The notes: generated from the letters alone by a model not told the origin. DNA of 31,243 nucleotides from UBA4844 sp050943255 (GCA_050943255.1 JBMNOV010000019.1:1-31243); one strand, 5' to 3'; shown: positions 14,822-23,783, counted from the first letter of the stretch. A program made the numbers and translations.

Positions 14822-16105
14822 TTATTTTCTAAAGATTATGTGCTCCAACAACAAGGCCAGTACTATTCCTACGACAAAACCATTGCTCAGTACCGGCTGT
14901 AAGGTAATTGGAAAGGATGCAGTCACCTCCTGTGGTAGAAATGCAACTATTATTGCGGCCAAGATGGGCAGACTGATAACCAGGGTATTATCAAAGTGGG
15001 GTTCGCCCAGTTTGTCTAGGGCATCAAATGCAGCCGTTAGTCCGGCGGCAACCTGAGTGCACATAATATATAGTAGAAGAGTGCCGATTACAACTGACGG
15101 AATACAGGAAATATAGAAGAGTACTCTAGGCATAAAAGCTAGGATTAATAAAGCTATGGCAGCAGGAACAAGGCTCCGGCGAGCAGCACAGCCAGTTGAA
15201 GCTATAACCCCGGGGCTAAAGGAGAAGTTTACCGGACCAATTACCCCTAAAAAGCCTGCCAAAATGTTAGTAACTCCAGTAGCAGTTATACCGCGGTTGA
15301 TACGCTGGGGCATATTATCAGCTTTTAAGACTGAACCCACAGCCTGGATGGATCCCAGGTCATTTATGGACAGACCAATAAAACAAAATAGAAAGGCGAT
15401 TAAGACTCCGGGATTAAATACCAGATCCGGGCTAAAGTTTTGGGTGAATGAGGACACTAATCTCAGCTCTGTGGCATTGGCTCCCGAAGTCCAGGCCGGA
15501 TTAACCAGAAAATAGCCTAGGCTGCCGGCAATAGCCGCCAGCAGAATTAACAGAGACTTTAACAAACCAGTAAGGTAACGCTGACCTATAAAGATTAAAA
15601 GAACAAAAACAAAGGTAAAAGCAAGATGGTGAGAAGAAGAAGCACCTTCGTTATTGCTGATTAAGTCCACGATAGTAGGTGTTATGGTAAAGGCCACTAG
15701 TAGCAAGATAACTGCTACCACCCGTGGAGTGAAAAGGGATTGCAGACGAGCAAATAGACCGGTTACTGCAAGTAAAGTCAAAATTATCCCACTAATGGAT
15801 ATACTTGAGTAGCTGGCTGCCGGGGTGCTGTCCTGGGATGCCAGGATACCAATTAATAAAACTGTTGCTGGGCCAATAACTAGTGGCAGACCATGCCCCC
15901 AGTATATTTGCATAAGCATAGCTACCCCGGTTACAGCAAAGACCTTTTGCAAATAAATAGCTTCCATCATCAAGCTGCCAGTGATGGAACCTAAGACTTT
16001 GCCAATTATAATAATAGCTGGCAGACTTACAGCCAACCACTGCAGTCCGTAAAGCAGGTTTTCTTTCCACCCCGGCGTTTCTTCTAGTTTATATTTTAAT
16101 TCCAA
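14822..16105 (-). CDS. NCS2 family xanthine/uracil permease-like transporter
   Basis: This 427-residue polytopic membrane protein has about 12-14 hydrophobic segments. NCS2 hallmarks are LYGLQWLAVSLPAIIIIG at the N-terminus, the IYWGHGLPLVIGP segment, the central FCFIGLSINDLGSIQAVG region and NILAGFLGVIGPVNFSFSPG. Family members import nucleobases by proton or sodium symport; the exact substrate cannot be inferred. The start is TTG at 16105 behind AAGGAG. It is divergent from the PRC-barrel gene at 16320. Upstream of the flavin reductase on the same strand. Confidence 0.88.
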   Translation of the reverse strand: MELKYKLEETPGWKENLLYGLQWLAVSLPAIIIIGKVLGSITGSLMMEAIYLQKVFAVTGVAMLMQIYWGHGLPLVIGPATVLLIGILASQDSTPAASYSSISISGIILTLLAVTGLFARLQSLFTPRVVAVILLLVAFTITPTIVDLISNNEGASSSHHLAFTFVFVLLIFIGQRYLTGLLKSLLILLAAIAGSLGYFLVNPAWTSGANATELRLVSSFTQNFSPDLVFNPGVLIAFLFCFIGLSINDLGSIQAVGSVLKADNMPQRINRGITATGVTNILAGFLGVIGPVNFSFSPGVIASTGCAARRSLVPAAIALLILAFMPRVLFYISCIPSVVIGTLLLYIMCTQVAAGLTAAFDALDKLGEPHFDNTLVISLPILAAIIVAFLPQEVTASFPITLQPVLSNGFVVGIVLALLLEHIIFRK

Positions 16106-16267
16106 ATTTCTTCTCCTTTTCCTGTAAAGCTAAGGTAGCACTGATATTTTTAATAATATAGTAAAATAGAAGTTAAAGCCAATAATCTTAATATGGCATT
16201 TTCTCAGTCAATTAATAGCGAATAAATATTACCCCAGGTTTTTTCTGGAGTGTTGATCAAATACTTT

Positions 16268-16299
16268 TTCAGCTGTATCTAAGCTGAATTTTTTTTTTT
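16268..16299 (+). terminator. terminator-like hairpin just upstream of a PRC-barrel gene
   Basis: TTCAGCT at 16268-16274 pairs with AGCTGAA at 16282-16288, followed by 11 T (16289-16299). It has the shape of an intrinsic terminator, but the gene upstream is divergent, so there is no plus-strand gene to terminate. It may be a leader attenuator for the PRC gene. Alternatively it overlaps a sigma-A promoter: TTGATC at 16253-16258 and TATCTA at 16276-16281, with 17-base spacing. Confidence 0.5.
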
Positions 16300-16319
16300 A
16301 TTGAGGAAAGAATAAAAGC

Positions 16320-16793
16320 ATGAAATTAAGAAATATTAAAAATCTGCCGGTATTTGATCGTGAAAGTTCTAGAGTTATAGGCAAGGTAGAAAAAGTTGTT
16401 ATAGGTGATGATTTTAAGCTGGCCTACTTGGTTATTGAAATGAGCGATGGCAGTCCCGGTATGATATTAAGTAAAGATCTTGAAATAGGGGAAAACTCAG
16501 TAACTATTATTAGTCCTGCTAGTATTAAATCCTATGAAGCTGGGGAAGAATTATCAGTATACCAAAAGAAAATAGGTGACACTGTTTTTACTCCTGAAGG
16601 TAAGGAATTAGGAACAGTTAGCGATATGATCCTTTCACGCAATAGTATGGAAGTTTGGGGAATAGAAATTTCCTCAGGAGCCATCAGAGACATACTTGAA
16701 GGACGTGAAAAGGTTCGTCTCGACCAAATTATTTGGAAGAACCCGGAAACGGCTGTATTGAATGATGAAGGGAGCAAAGATGATGATTATTAG
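16320..16793 (+). CDS. PRC-barrel domain protein
   Basis: This 157-residue protein has two PRC-barrel-type halves. Residues 1-72 have LRNIKNLPVFDRESSRVIGK, then AYLVIEMSDG. Residues 78-150 have YQKKIGDTVFTPEGKELGTV, then WGIEISSG. The acidic C-terminus is DEGSKDDDY. PRC-barrels are adaptor folds seen in photosystem proteins, RimM and many Firmicute proteins of unknown role. The gene opens a plus-strand run leading to the zinc ribbon, YtxH-like, AI-2E family and alaS genes. Its stop overlaps the start of the next ORF. A terminator-like hairpin precedes it by 20 bases. Confidence 0.85.
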   Translation: MKLRNIKNLPVFDRESSRVIGKVEKVVIGDDFKLAYLVIEMSDGSPGMILSKDLEIGENSVTIISPASIKSYEAGEELSVYQKKIGDTVFTPEGKELGTVSDMILSRNSMEVWGIEISSGAIRDILEGREKVRLDQIIWKNPETAVLNDEGSKDDDY

Positions 16794-16959
16794 GTGTCCG
16801 GTATGTAATGGGCTGCAAATAGGTAAAGTTGGGAATGAGCAGTATTATTGCTGGAATTGTTTCATGGAGTTCAATTTTAATAAGGGAAGGTTGAATCTGT
16901 ACGAAGTAGCTGAAGATGGCACCTTAATATCTATGGATAAATCTTCGGAATTACTTTAA
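16780..16959 (+). CDS. small zinc-ribbon protein
   Basis: The protein is 59 residues from ATG 16780. It has a C-PVC ... YYCWNC pattern (two CxxC knuckles 15 residues apart), typical of a rubredoxin-like or zinc-ribbon fold, then FNFNKGRLNLYEVAEDGTL. AAGGGAG at 16768-16774 selects ATG 16780 or 16783 rather than the in-frame ATG at 16762. The start overlaps the end of the PRC-barrel gene by 14 bases, suggesting translational coupling. Function unknown; perhaps nucleic-acid binding. Confidence 0.75.
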   Translation: MMIIRCPVCNGLQIGKVGNEQYYCWNCFMEFNFNKGRLNLYEVAEDGTLISMDKSSELL

Positions 16960-16984
16960 ATAATAACTATATGGAGGTGATTTT

Positions 16985-17167
16985 ATGGGTAAGTACTGGA
17001 ATGGAGTTTTATTAGGAGTTCTAGTTGGTTCAATTGTAACTCTCTTTTATAAAAATAATCAACAAGAGATTAAACAGAGTGCTCGTCAAGTTAAGGCAAG
17101 ATATAAGCGATACAGCAATATGTTCAATGATCTAAAACAGGAAACCGACGATACCTTGGAAAAGTAG
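16985..17167 (+). CDS. YtxH-like small membrane protein
   Basis: This 60-residue protein has one N-terminal hydrophobic segment (residues 6-21, WNGVLLGVLVGSIVTLF) and a basic, helical C-terminal half (QSARQVKARYKRYSNMFNDL). This layout matches YtxH/gas-vesicle-like small membrane proteins of Firmicutes. TATGGAGGTG lies 6 bases before the ATG. It is part of the run between the PRC-barrel protein and alaS and ends 10 bases before the AI-2E-family gene. Confidence 0.7.
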   Translation: MGKYWNGVLLGVLVGSIVTLFYKNNQQEIKQSARQVKARYKRYSNMFNDLKQETDDTLEK

Positions 17168-17177
17168 GGCATTATTA

Positions 17178-18194
17178 ATGCTTAATTCTCATAAAATATC
17201 GCGCTATATAATCTTTTTCGCTGTACTGATTACTGCCGCATATTTACTCTACCTTGTTCGTGATGTATTAATTACTTTTTTTTTAGGAGCTTTATTGGCC
17301 TTCTTACTCTATCGTCCGGTCTTATATATTCAAAGAAAAGGTTTAAAACGAATATGGGCTATTTTAATATTATACTTGGTATTTGCTAGTATTTTTGCGT
17401 TTATAATAATTCTAGCAGTGCCTGTATTTATAAGGGAAATGAGCAATCTAGCCGAACTATATCCTGAATATACTGAAAAAGCGCAACAGATAGTAGGGCG
17501 GATAAACCGGATAAATACCCCAGAACAGCTTAACGAAGTAATAAATAATAATTTAAATAAATTTGAATCCAAAATTTATGAGGTTTTGAATAACTTTTTA
17601 ACAAGTTTTTATAGTCTTCTTGGCAAAATTTTCGCCCTTATTTTCTCACCTATTCTAGCTTTTTATATAATGAATGATTGGGAGAGGATAAAGGAAGGCT
17701 TTCTCAATCTTTTCCCACCCCGAATCCGGCAGGAAATCACTATGTTGGGTCAACAGATTGATAATGTACTTGTAGAGTTTATAAAGGGTCATTTTCTGGT
17801 ATCTGCTTTTGTAGGTCTAGCTACAGGTATATCTGCAGTTATTATCGGGGTAAAGTTTCCTCTTTTAATTGGCTTAATATCTGGAGTAACAAATTTAGTG
17901 CCGTATTTTGGGCCAATTCTAGGAGGTATTCCGGCAATTGCCCTAGCGGTTTCTGAATCTATTCACACGGCTTTTTATATGGCAATAGCTATTATAGTAA
18001 TTCAACAATTAGAGAGTAACCTGATAACACCAAGAATAATTGGGGATAAATTAGGCTTGCATCCACTAGTTATTGTCTTTGCCCTGCTGGCTGGGGGAAA
18101 GCTATTTGGTATATGGGGAATGCTTTTTGCTGTACCTGTAACAGCAGTGTTAAAGGTACTAATATCATGGGGCTATTTAAAACTGGTGGAATAG
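17178..18194 (+). CDS. AI-2E family transporter (PerM/YdiK-like)
   Basis: This 338-residue polytopic membrane protein is of the AI-2E transporter (UPF0118) family. It has an N-terminal pair of TM helices with FFLGALLAFLLYRPVLYIQR. The middle has PILAFYIMNDWERI, and the C-terminal core has VKFPLLIGLISGVTNLVPYFGP followed by IPAIALAVSES. LESNLITPRIIGDKLGLHPL is a strong family marker. Some members export autoinducer-2 or act as sodium/proton antiporters; the substrate here is unknown. Location directly upstream of alaS is common in Clostridia. Confidence 0.93.
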   Translation: MLNSHKISRYIIFFAVLITAAYLLYLVRDVLITFFLGALLAFLLYRPVLYIQRKGLKRIWAILILYLVFASIFAFIIILAVPVFIREMSNLAELYPEYTEKAQQIVGRINRINTPEQLNEVINNNLNKFESKIYEVLNNFLTSFYSLLGKIFALIFSPILAFYIMNDWERIKEGFLNLFPPRIRQEITMLGQQIDNVLVEFIKGHFLVSAFVGLATGISAVIIGVKFPLLIGLISGVTNLVPYFGPILGGIPAIALAVSESIHTAFYMAIAIIVIQQLESNLITPRIIGDKLGLHPLVIVFALLAGGKLFGIWGMLFAVPVTAVLKVLISWGYLKLVE

Positions 18195-18213
18195 TCCAGA
18201 GTTAAGTGATCTG

Positions 18214-18219
18214 TTGACA
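18214..18219 (+). promoter_or_regulatory. possible -35 box upstream of alaS
   Basis: A perfect TTGACA lies 65 bases before the alaS start, in the 89-base gap after the AI-2E gene. No convincing TATAAT follows at 16-18 bases, so this is weak. I see no T-box antiterminator structure in the short leader. Confidence 0.25.
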
Positions 18220-18283
18220 CATATGCTTTTATACAAGAAAATAAACAAGAGTATTTCTATATAGGGAAAGAGGAGGCCAGACC

Positions 18284-20917
18284 GTGTGGACAAGCGATAA
18301 AATCAGAAGCACATTTTTAGATTATTTTGCTGACAAAGGTCATAGTGTAGTGGAAAGTTCATCTTTAGTTCCAATAAATGACCCAACATTATTATTTAGT
18401 AATGCAGGGATGAATCAGTTTAAGGACATTTTTTTGGGCATAGAACAACGCCCGTATAGTAAGGCAACTACTGCCCAAAAATGTATGCGAGCCGGAGGTA
18501 AGCATAATGATCTGGATACTGTCGGAAGAACTGCCCGGCATCATACTTTTTTTGAGATGCTTGGAAATTTTTCTTTTGGGGATTATTTTAAGAAAGATGC
18601 TATTAAATATGCCTGGGAGTTCTTGACTGACGTTGTAAGCTTGCCTAAGGATCATCTTTGGGTCACAATCTATAAGGATGATAACGAAGCATTTACCTTG
18701 TGGCAGGAGCTTACTGATGTAAATCCCCAACGGATTCTGCGCCTGGGCGAGAAGGATAATTTCTGGAGCATGGGTGATACTGGACCTTGTGGTCCCTGTA
18801 GTGAGATTCATTTTGACCGTGGGGTACAGTATGCTTGTGGATCCAATTGTGCTCTGGGGGCATGTGACTGTGACCGCTGGTTAGAAGTTTGGAACCTTGT
18901 TTTCATGCAATATAATCGGGATGAAAATGGAGTTCTGACACCATTACCCCGACCAAGCATTGATACAGGTATGGGTCTGGAAAGGCTGGCTTCAATCCTG
19001 CAGGGTGTAGATAGTAATTTTGATACTGATCTTTTTATACCATTGATAAAAAAAATTGAGGAGCTTACTGGAAAAAAATACAGCCAGGATGAAAACGGTT
19101 TTCCCTTCCGGGTTATTGCTGACCATAGCCGGGCATGTTCTTTTCTAATAGCTGATGGAGTATTACCATCAAATGATGGACGTGGTTATGTTCTGCGCCG
19201 GATACTGCGTAGGGCCATGCGTTTTGGGCGTCTTTTGGGAATTAATGCAGCCTTTTTATATAAGAATGTAGATGTAGTTTGCTCCACTATGAGTTCTGCA
19301 TATCCGGAACTTGATAAAAAGGCTGATTTTATAAAAGAAGTAATTAAAATGGAAGAGGAGCGCTTTCTTATTACACTTAATGAGGGTTTGAAAAAAGTTG
19401 AAGAAATTTTTATTTTGGCTCAGGAACAGAACCGTAGGGAAATAGATGGCAAAGAAGCTTTTATGCTTTATGATACATACGGCTTTCCTCTAGATTTAAC
19501 CCAGGATATGGCGGAAGAAATTGGTTTGAAGGTGGATAAGGACGGATTTAACGATATGATGGAGGAGCAGCGTCATCGTGCCCGGGAGGCAGGTAAAGGT
19601 GGAAATGCCTTTGCCCGTGATATTAAAATTACAGAATTGCTGAATAGTATTCCACCTACTTATTTTAGTGGATATGAGAAACTAGCAGATCGCTCTAAAC
19701 TATTAGCTATAATAATAAATGGAGAATTACATAATAGTGCTGCAAATGAAGAAATATTGCTTGTTACTAAAAACACTCCTTTTTATGCGGAAAGTGGGGG
19801 ACAAATTGCTGATAACGGCATTATTAGCGGTAATTCAGGAAAAATGAAGGTCATTGATGTACAAAAGGTATCTTCCTGGGTTATTCATCGCGGTTATGCC
19901 GAGGGATACTTTAAGGTAGGGGAAGAACTTCAACTGGAGGTAGATCAGCAGAGGCGTATGGCCACAGCCAGGAATCATACTGCAACTCATCTGTTGCACC
20001 AGGCACTACGCCGTGTACTAGGTGAACATGCCCAGCAAAAAGGCTCGTTGGTAGGGCCTTCACGCTTACGTTTTGATTTTTCTCACCTAACGTCCTTAAG
20101 TAAAGATGAACTAAAATCCATCGAAAATATTGTTAACCAAGCAATTTGGGATATGTATGAGGTAATTACTATTGAAACCAATATTGCTAATGCTCGGGAG
20201 ATGGGTGCTATTGCTTTATTTGGTGAAAAATATGGAGATCAGGTGCGAGTAGTGCAGGTTGGCGATTTTAGTCAAGAATTATGTGGTGGTACTCATGTAA
20301 GAAATACTGCCCAGATTGGACTTTTTAAGATAATTAGCGAAGGTAGCATCGGTTCAGGATTGCGTAGAATCGAGGCGCTTACCAGCCAATTTGCCTTTGA
20401 ATATCTTAACCAAGCTGAATCTGAGCTAAGGATAGTAGCTGACGTATTAAAAACTTCTCCTGCTGATATCGGTCATAAGGTTGAAATATTAAATCACAGT
20501 CTAAAAGATAGAGAAAAAGAAATAGAAAGACTTAAAGGTCGTTTATCACGTGCATCAATTACTGATTTATTACAAAAGGCCTATATGGTCAACGGTTCAC
20601 AGGTATTAATTGAGATGATTGAGGGAGTTGATGCTAATTCACTACGTCAAAGTGCAGAACTACTTCGGGATAAGTTGGGAAGTTCAGTAGTAATGCTTGC
20701 TTCAGTAATAGAGGAAAAGATTTCTCTGGTATGTTTTGTTAGTAAAGACCTTACTAATCGAGGTATTCATGCTGGAAAAATAGTAGCTGCTGCTGCCAAA
20801 GCTGCTGGTGGCGGGGGGGGAGGAAGGCCAGAGATGGCCCAGGCTGGAGCAAAAGATGTCAGCAAAATAATGGAGACACTAGTTGCTGCAAGGAAAATTA
20901 TTGAAAAAAGCTTTTAA
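18284..20917 (+). CDS. alaS: alanyl-tRNA synthetase
   Basis: This 877-residue class II synthetase charges tRNA-Ala. The N-terminal catalytic core starts IRSTFLDYFADKGHSVVESS, with ARHHTFFEMLGNFSFGDYFK and RPSIDTGMGLERL. The editing domain carries HxxxH in NHTATHLLHQA and CGGTHV with the second zinc site. A C-terminal glycine-rich stretch (GGGGGGRPEMAQAGA) belongs to the C-Ala region. The start is GTG behind AGGAGG. The G-rich segment contains a run of eight G (20813-20820). Confidence 0.98.
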   Translation: MWTSDKIRSTFLDYFADKGHSVVESSSLVPINDPTLLFSNAGMNQFKDIFLGIEQRPYSKATTAQKCMRAGGKHNDLDTVGRTARHHTFFEMLGNFSFGDYFKKDAIKYAWEFLTDVVSLPKDHLWVTIYKDDNEAFTLWQELTDVNPQRILRLGEKDNFWSMGDTGPCGPCSEIHFDRGVQYACGSNCALGACDCDRWLEVWNLVFMQYNRDENGVLTPLPRPSIDTGMGLERLASILQGVDSNFDTDLFIPLIKKIEELTGKKYSQDENGFPFRVIADHSRACSFLIADGVLPSNDGRGYVLRRILRRAMRFGRLLGINAAFLYKNVDVVCSTMSSAYPELDKKADFIKEVIKMEEERFLITLNEGLKKVEEIFILAQEQNRREIDGKEAFMLYDTYGFPLDLTQDMAEEIGLKVDKDGFNDMMEEQRHRAREAGKGGNAFARDIKITELLNSIPPTYFSGYEKLADRSKLLAIIINGELHNSAANEEILLVTKNTPFYAESGGQIADNGIISGNSGKMKVIDVQKVSSWVIHRGYAEGYFKVGEELQLEVDQQRRMATARNHTATHLLHQALRRVLGEHAQQKGSLVGPSRLRFDFSHLTSLSKDELKSIENIVNQAIWDMYEVITIETNIANAREMGAIALFGEKYGDQVRVVQVGDFSQELCGGTHVRNTAQIGLFKIISEGSIGSGLRRIEALTSQFAFEYLNQAESELRIVADVLKTSPADIGHKVEILNHSLKDREKEIERLKGRLSRASITDLLQKAYMVNGSQVLIEMIEGVDANSLRQSAELLRDKLGSSVVMLASVIEEKISLVCFVSKDLTNRGIHAGKIVAAAAKAAGGGGGGRPEMAQAGAKDVSKIMETLVAARKIIEKSF

Positions 20918-21098
20918 TAAAAGCCGGAAACTAGTAATATCTATAGTAGAAATAAATAACTGGGTATTTTGTATAATCCCTAAGCATATTATGGTGTATA
21001 ATATAAAATTTTAAATCTAACTTATTAATTAACATATTTGTATGTGATTATACAAAACTCTTTTTAATCAATGTTTAACTAATAGAGGAGGTGTAAAA

Positions 21099-21353
21099 AT
21101 GCCTCAAATCACCAGTGACACTGTTAGTTTTAATAAAGAACGTGATAATTCAACCAAAGTTGAAACTATTTTACAGGAAGTATACAAAGCTTTAGAGGAA
21201 AAGGGATATAATCCTATCAATCAGTTGGTAGGGTATATGATTTCCGGTGACCCGGCCTACATAACCAGTCACAATGACGCCCGTGATATAATCTGTAAAG
21301 TTGATAGAGATGAAATACTAGAAATATTGTTGAAATATTATTTGAAAAAGTAA
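21099..21353 (+). CDS. ireB: IreB regulatory phosphoprotein (UPF0297)
   Basis: An 84-residue protein of the IreB/UPF0297 (DUF965) family. In Enterococcus faecalis the homologue is phosphorylated by the PASTA kinase IreK near its N-terminus and controls cephalosporin resistance. Threonines in ITSDTVSF near the N-terminus correspond to the known phosphosites. KGYNPINQLVGYMISGDPAY and ARDIICKVDRDE are family signatures. It lies in the conserved order alaS, ireB, ruvX, DUF1292. AGGAGGTG precedes the ATG. Confidence 0.95.
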   Translation: MPQITSDTVSFNKERDNSTKVETILQEVYKALEEKGYNPINQLVGYMISGDPAYITSHNDARDIICKVDRDEILEILLKYYLKK

Positions 21354-21359
21354 CAATAG

Positions 21360-21385
21360 AGCCTCATCTGTAAGAGGTTGTTTTT
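21360..21385 (+). terminator. weak hairpin with T-run between ireB and ruvX
   Basis: AGCCTC at 21360-21365 pairs with GAGGTT at 21374-21379 (one G-T wobble), followed by G and five T. It lies in the 52-base gap between the two genes and could be a partial terminator that lowers ruvX expression relative to ireB. Confidence 0.4.
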
Positions 21386-21405
21386 GCACTATAAGGAGTA
21401 TAACT

Positions 21406-21834
21406 ATGCGCATTCTGGGTCTAGATATAGGAGAAAAAAGGATCGGTATAGCTATTAGCGATCCTCTTGGCTGGACTGCTCAGGGGCACTCGGTATTACA
21501 TCGCCAGGATTTAGATACTGACCTTAGGCATATTAAGGAAATATATAAGGAATTTAAGGTAGATAAAATAGTATTAGGATTGCCCCGAAATATGAATGGA
21601 AGCCTAGGAGCTAAAGCCCTGGAAATCCAGGAATTTGGGGAATTGCTTGCAGGCAAGTTGGCAGCTGAGGTAGAGTATTGGGACGAACGTCTAAGTACCC
21701 AAAGTGCTGAGAGAATTCTTATTGAAGCTGATGTATCTCGTCGTCGCAGGAAGCAGGTTATTGACAAATTGGCGGCAGTAAATATTCTTCAGGGCTACCT
21801 GGATTATCTTGCATCAGGACCAAGAAGAATTTGA
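21406..21834 (+). CDS. ruvX: YqgF/RuvX family putative Holliday junction resolvase
   Basis: A 142-residue RNase H-fold nuclease of the YqgF/RuvX family, linked to pre-16S rRNA 5'-end processing and proposed as a Holliday junction resolvase. The catalytic Asp is in ILGLDIGEKRIGIAISDP. VLGLPRNMNGSLG and WDERLSTQSAERIL, followed by IDKLAAVNILQGYLD, are all present. Normal length. Second in the conserved ireB-ruvX-DUF1292 operon. Confidence 0.96.
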   Translation: MRILGLDIGEKRIGIAISDPLGWTAQGHSVLHRQDLDTDLRHIKEIYKEFKVDKIVLGLPRNMNGSLGAKALEIQEFGELLAGKLAAEVEYWDERLSTQSAERILIEADVSRRRRKQVIDKLAAVNILQGYLDYLASGPRRI

Positions 21835-21888
21835 CAACGATTGGTATTAATAATAGAATAGCTTTAGTTTGCAGGAAGGAGTGCTATA

Positions 21889-22176
21889 ATGAGCGAAGAG
21901 GAAATATTTGATGATGAATTTTATTCAATGGTATTAGTTGATGATGAGGGCGAAGAACATGAATTTGAACTTCTGGCCGAACTAGAAATAGAGGATGAAA
22001 CCTACCGTGTACTTATGCCAATGTCTGAAGATGAAGAAGACGAGGATGTTATCGTAATTTTAAAGGTAGTATATGATAACGAAGGTAACGAGTTAATGAG
22101 CGAAATTGAAGATGACGAAGAACTTGATATGGTTGTAGCAGCCTGGCAGGAGCTAGAGGATAATATGGAAGTATAA
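21889..22176 (+). CDS. DUF1292 (YrzB-like) acidic protein
   Basis: A 95-residue, strongly acidic protein of the DUF1292 family. The family core is visible as VDDEGEEHEFELLAELEIED, followed by YRVLMPMSED and VIVILKVVYDNEGNE. Function unknown, though the gene is almost always in the alaS-ireB-ruvX cluster of Firmicutes. A strong terminator follows, ending the operon. Confidence 0.93.
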   Translation: MSEEEIFDDEFYSMVLVDDEGEEHEFELLAELEIEDETYRVLMPMSEDEEDEDVIVILKVVYDNEGNELMSEIEDDEELDMVVAAWQELEDNMEV

Positions 22177-22186
22177 TCCTAGTCCC

Positions 22187-22218
22187 AAAAGAGCCTTTAG
22201 GGGCTCTTTTTTGTTTTT
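22187..22218 (+). terminator. rho-independent terminator after the DUF1292 gene
   Basis: AAAAGAGCC at 22187-22195 pairs with GGCTCTTTT at 22202-22210 over 9 bp, with a T-rich tail to 22218. It separates the ireB-ruvX-DUF1292 transcript from vanW. Confidence 0.92.
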
Positions 22219-22307
22219 AACAAGACAAATATACGTTAAAATGTATATATTGAAAAACTTTCGTTATTTATGTAGACTGTAAAGAATAGTTTTCTGGGGG
22301 AAGGGTT

Positions 22308-23783
22308 TTGTTTCAAGTTAAATTTAAGACATTTATAGTTTATGCTATGCTTGTTTTACTAGGTATTAGTATTGCTTTATTTTTATATTTTTATCAGATA
22401 TTCTATAAATCACAAAGATTTTTACCAGGTGTATATATATCCTCGGTTAATGTAACTGGCTATGATGTAAATAAAGCAGTTGAATTACTTAAGATTGAAT
22501 CTGATAAAATGTTTAATACCCCAGTAACATTTTACTGTGGGGATTACCAGGATAATTATACCTTAAAAGAAATAACTATAACCCCTGACTTCGAACAAAT
22601 AGTATCAGAGGTTTGGGAAGCAGAAAGGCATCGAAGTTTGATTTCAAAATTGCTAAACTTAGATGGAACTGAAGAATATATATATCCGGTAGGTATAGAT
22701 TATGATCTGGAAAAACTGCAGTCTATTGGAGACATGTGGAAAAGCCAATTGGATTCGGAATACGAAAATGCACGTTTGGAAATTGACCCGGTAAAAGGTT
22801 TAATAGTTTTACCTTCGCGAATAGGGAAAAAGGTTAATTATGAATCTACCTTGGCAACATTACCAGATACATGGGAGGATTTTGGCAAATTAGCGGTTGA
22901 AATAATAACTGATGAGGAAAAACCTAAGGTTAATGTGAGTGATTTACAGAATATGGGAGAAGTCTCCTCTTTTAGTACCTGGTACAATCCGAATGAAATA
23001 AACCGTTCACATAATGTGCATCTTGCGGCCAAAGCACTTAATAATACTATGGTAGGGCCGAATCAGATATTCTCTTTTAATCAAACAGTTGGACCACGGG
23101 TTTTTGAAAATGGTTATAGAGATGCCCTGGTTATTGTAGGGGATAAATTTGAACCGGGTTTAGGCGGAGGCATATGCCAGGTTTCTTCTACCCTTTATAA
23201 TGCTTGTTTACTAGCTGGTTTGGAAATTATTGAGAGGCATAATCATAACCTGGCGGTAGCCTATGTCCCATTGGGACAGGATGCTACAGTAGCCTATGGC
23301 TTACAGGATTACCGCTTTAAGAATAATTTTAGTACTCCTATCTATATATGGACTCAAGCTTTAAACGGCAAATTGTCGGTGAAGATATATAGTGACTTGA
23401 AATATAAACAAAATATTAAGGTTAGTCATGTTGTAGACCAGGTCATAAAATATAAGGAAATTATAAAAGCTAAAGCAGAGCTGGAACCAGGAACAACTAA
23501 AGTTGAACAAAATGGTAGCCCAGGTTACATTGTGAGAACATTTAGAACTTTCTATAACAGTGATGGTAGTGTTTTACGCCAGGAACAGCTATCTCGGGAT
23601 AATTACCGACCTTTAAATCGTTTGGTTTATACAGGTCCTCCCCTGGAAGAACCACAACCAGGTGAAGGGGAAGAACCAAAGGAAAATACTACTACTGAAA
23701 CAACACCGGAAGAACCTGTAGAGCCAGAGGTAGTTAATCCCATCGGAGATTCCCAAGGACAAACCGGAGGGCAACTCGATTAG
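22308..23783 (+). CDS. VanW family cell-envelope protein
   Basis: This 491-residue protein has one N-terminal TM anchor (residues 10-30). A putative peptidoglycan-binding-type domain spans about 40-205 (GYDVNKAVELLKIESDK). The VanW core at about 220-350 has NRSHNVHLAAKALNNTMVGP, then FSFNQTVGPR and GLGGGICQVSSTLYNACLLA. A G5-like beta region follows (about 365-450), and the tail is rich in Pro, Glu and Thr (455-491). VanW proteins are linked to cell-wall processes but have no settled biochemical role. TTG start with GGGGGA 6 bases upstream. Followed by mltG, so the two probably act on the peptidoglycan layer. Confidence 0.92.
   Translation: MFQVKFKTFIVYAMLVLLGISIALFLYFYQIFYKSQRFLPGVYISSVNVTGYDVNKAVELLKIESDKMFNTPVTFYCGDYQDNYTLKEITITPDFEQIVSEVWEAERHRSLISKLLNLDGTEEYIYPVGIDYDLEKLQSIGDMWKSQLDSEYENARLEIDPVKGLIVLPSRIGKKVNYESTLATLPDTWEDFGKLAVEIITDEEKPKVNVSDLQNMGEVSSFSTWYNPNEINRSHNVHLAAKALNNTMVGPNQIFSFNQTVGPRVFENGYRDALVIVGDKFEPGLGGGICQVSSTLYNACLLAGLEIIERHNHNLAVAYVPLGQDATVAYGLQDYRFKNNFSTPIYIWTQALNGKLSVKIYSDLKYKQNIKVSHVVDQVIKYKEIIKAKAELEPGTTKVEQNGSPGYIVRTFRTFYNSDGSVLRQEQLSRDNYRPLNRLVYTGPPLEEPQPGEGEEPKENTTTETTPEEPVEPEVVNPIGDSQGQTGGQLD

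Noticed and set aside
14440..14822. Terminator after the NCS2 permease on the minus strand
   Set aside because: An ATCCT/AGGAT hairpin is present near 14757-14792 but there is no following T-run on the minus strand.
18195..18283. A T-box riboswitch before alaS
   Set aside because: The leader is only 89 bases, with no T-box motif or terminator/antiterminator pair.
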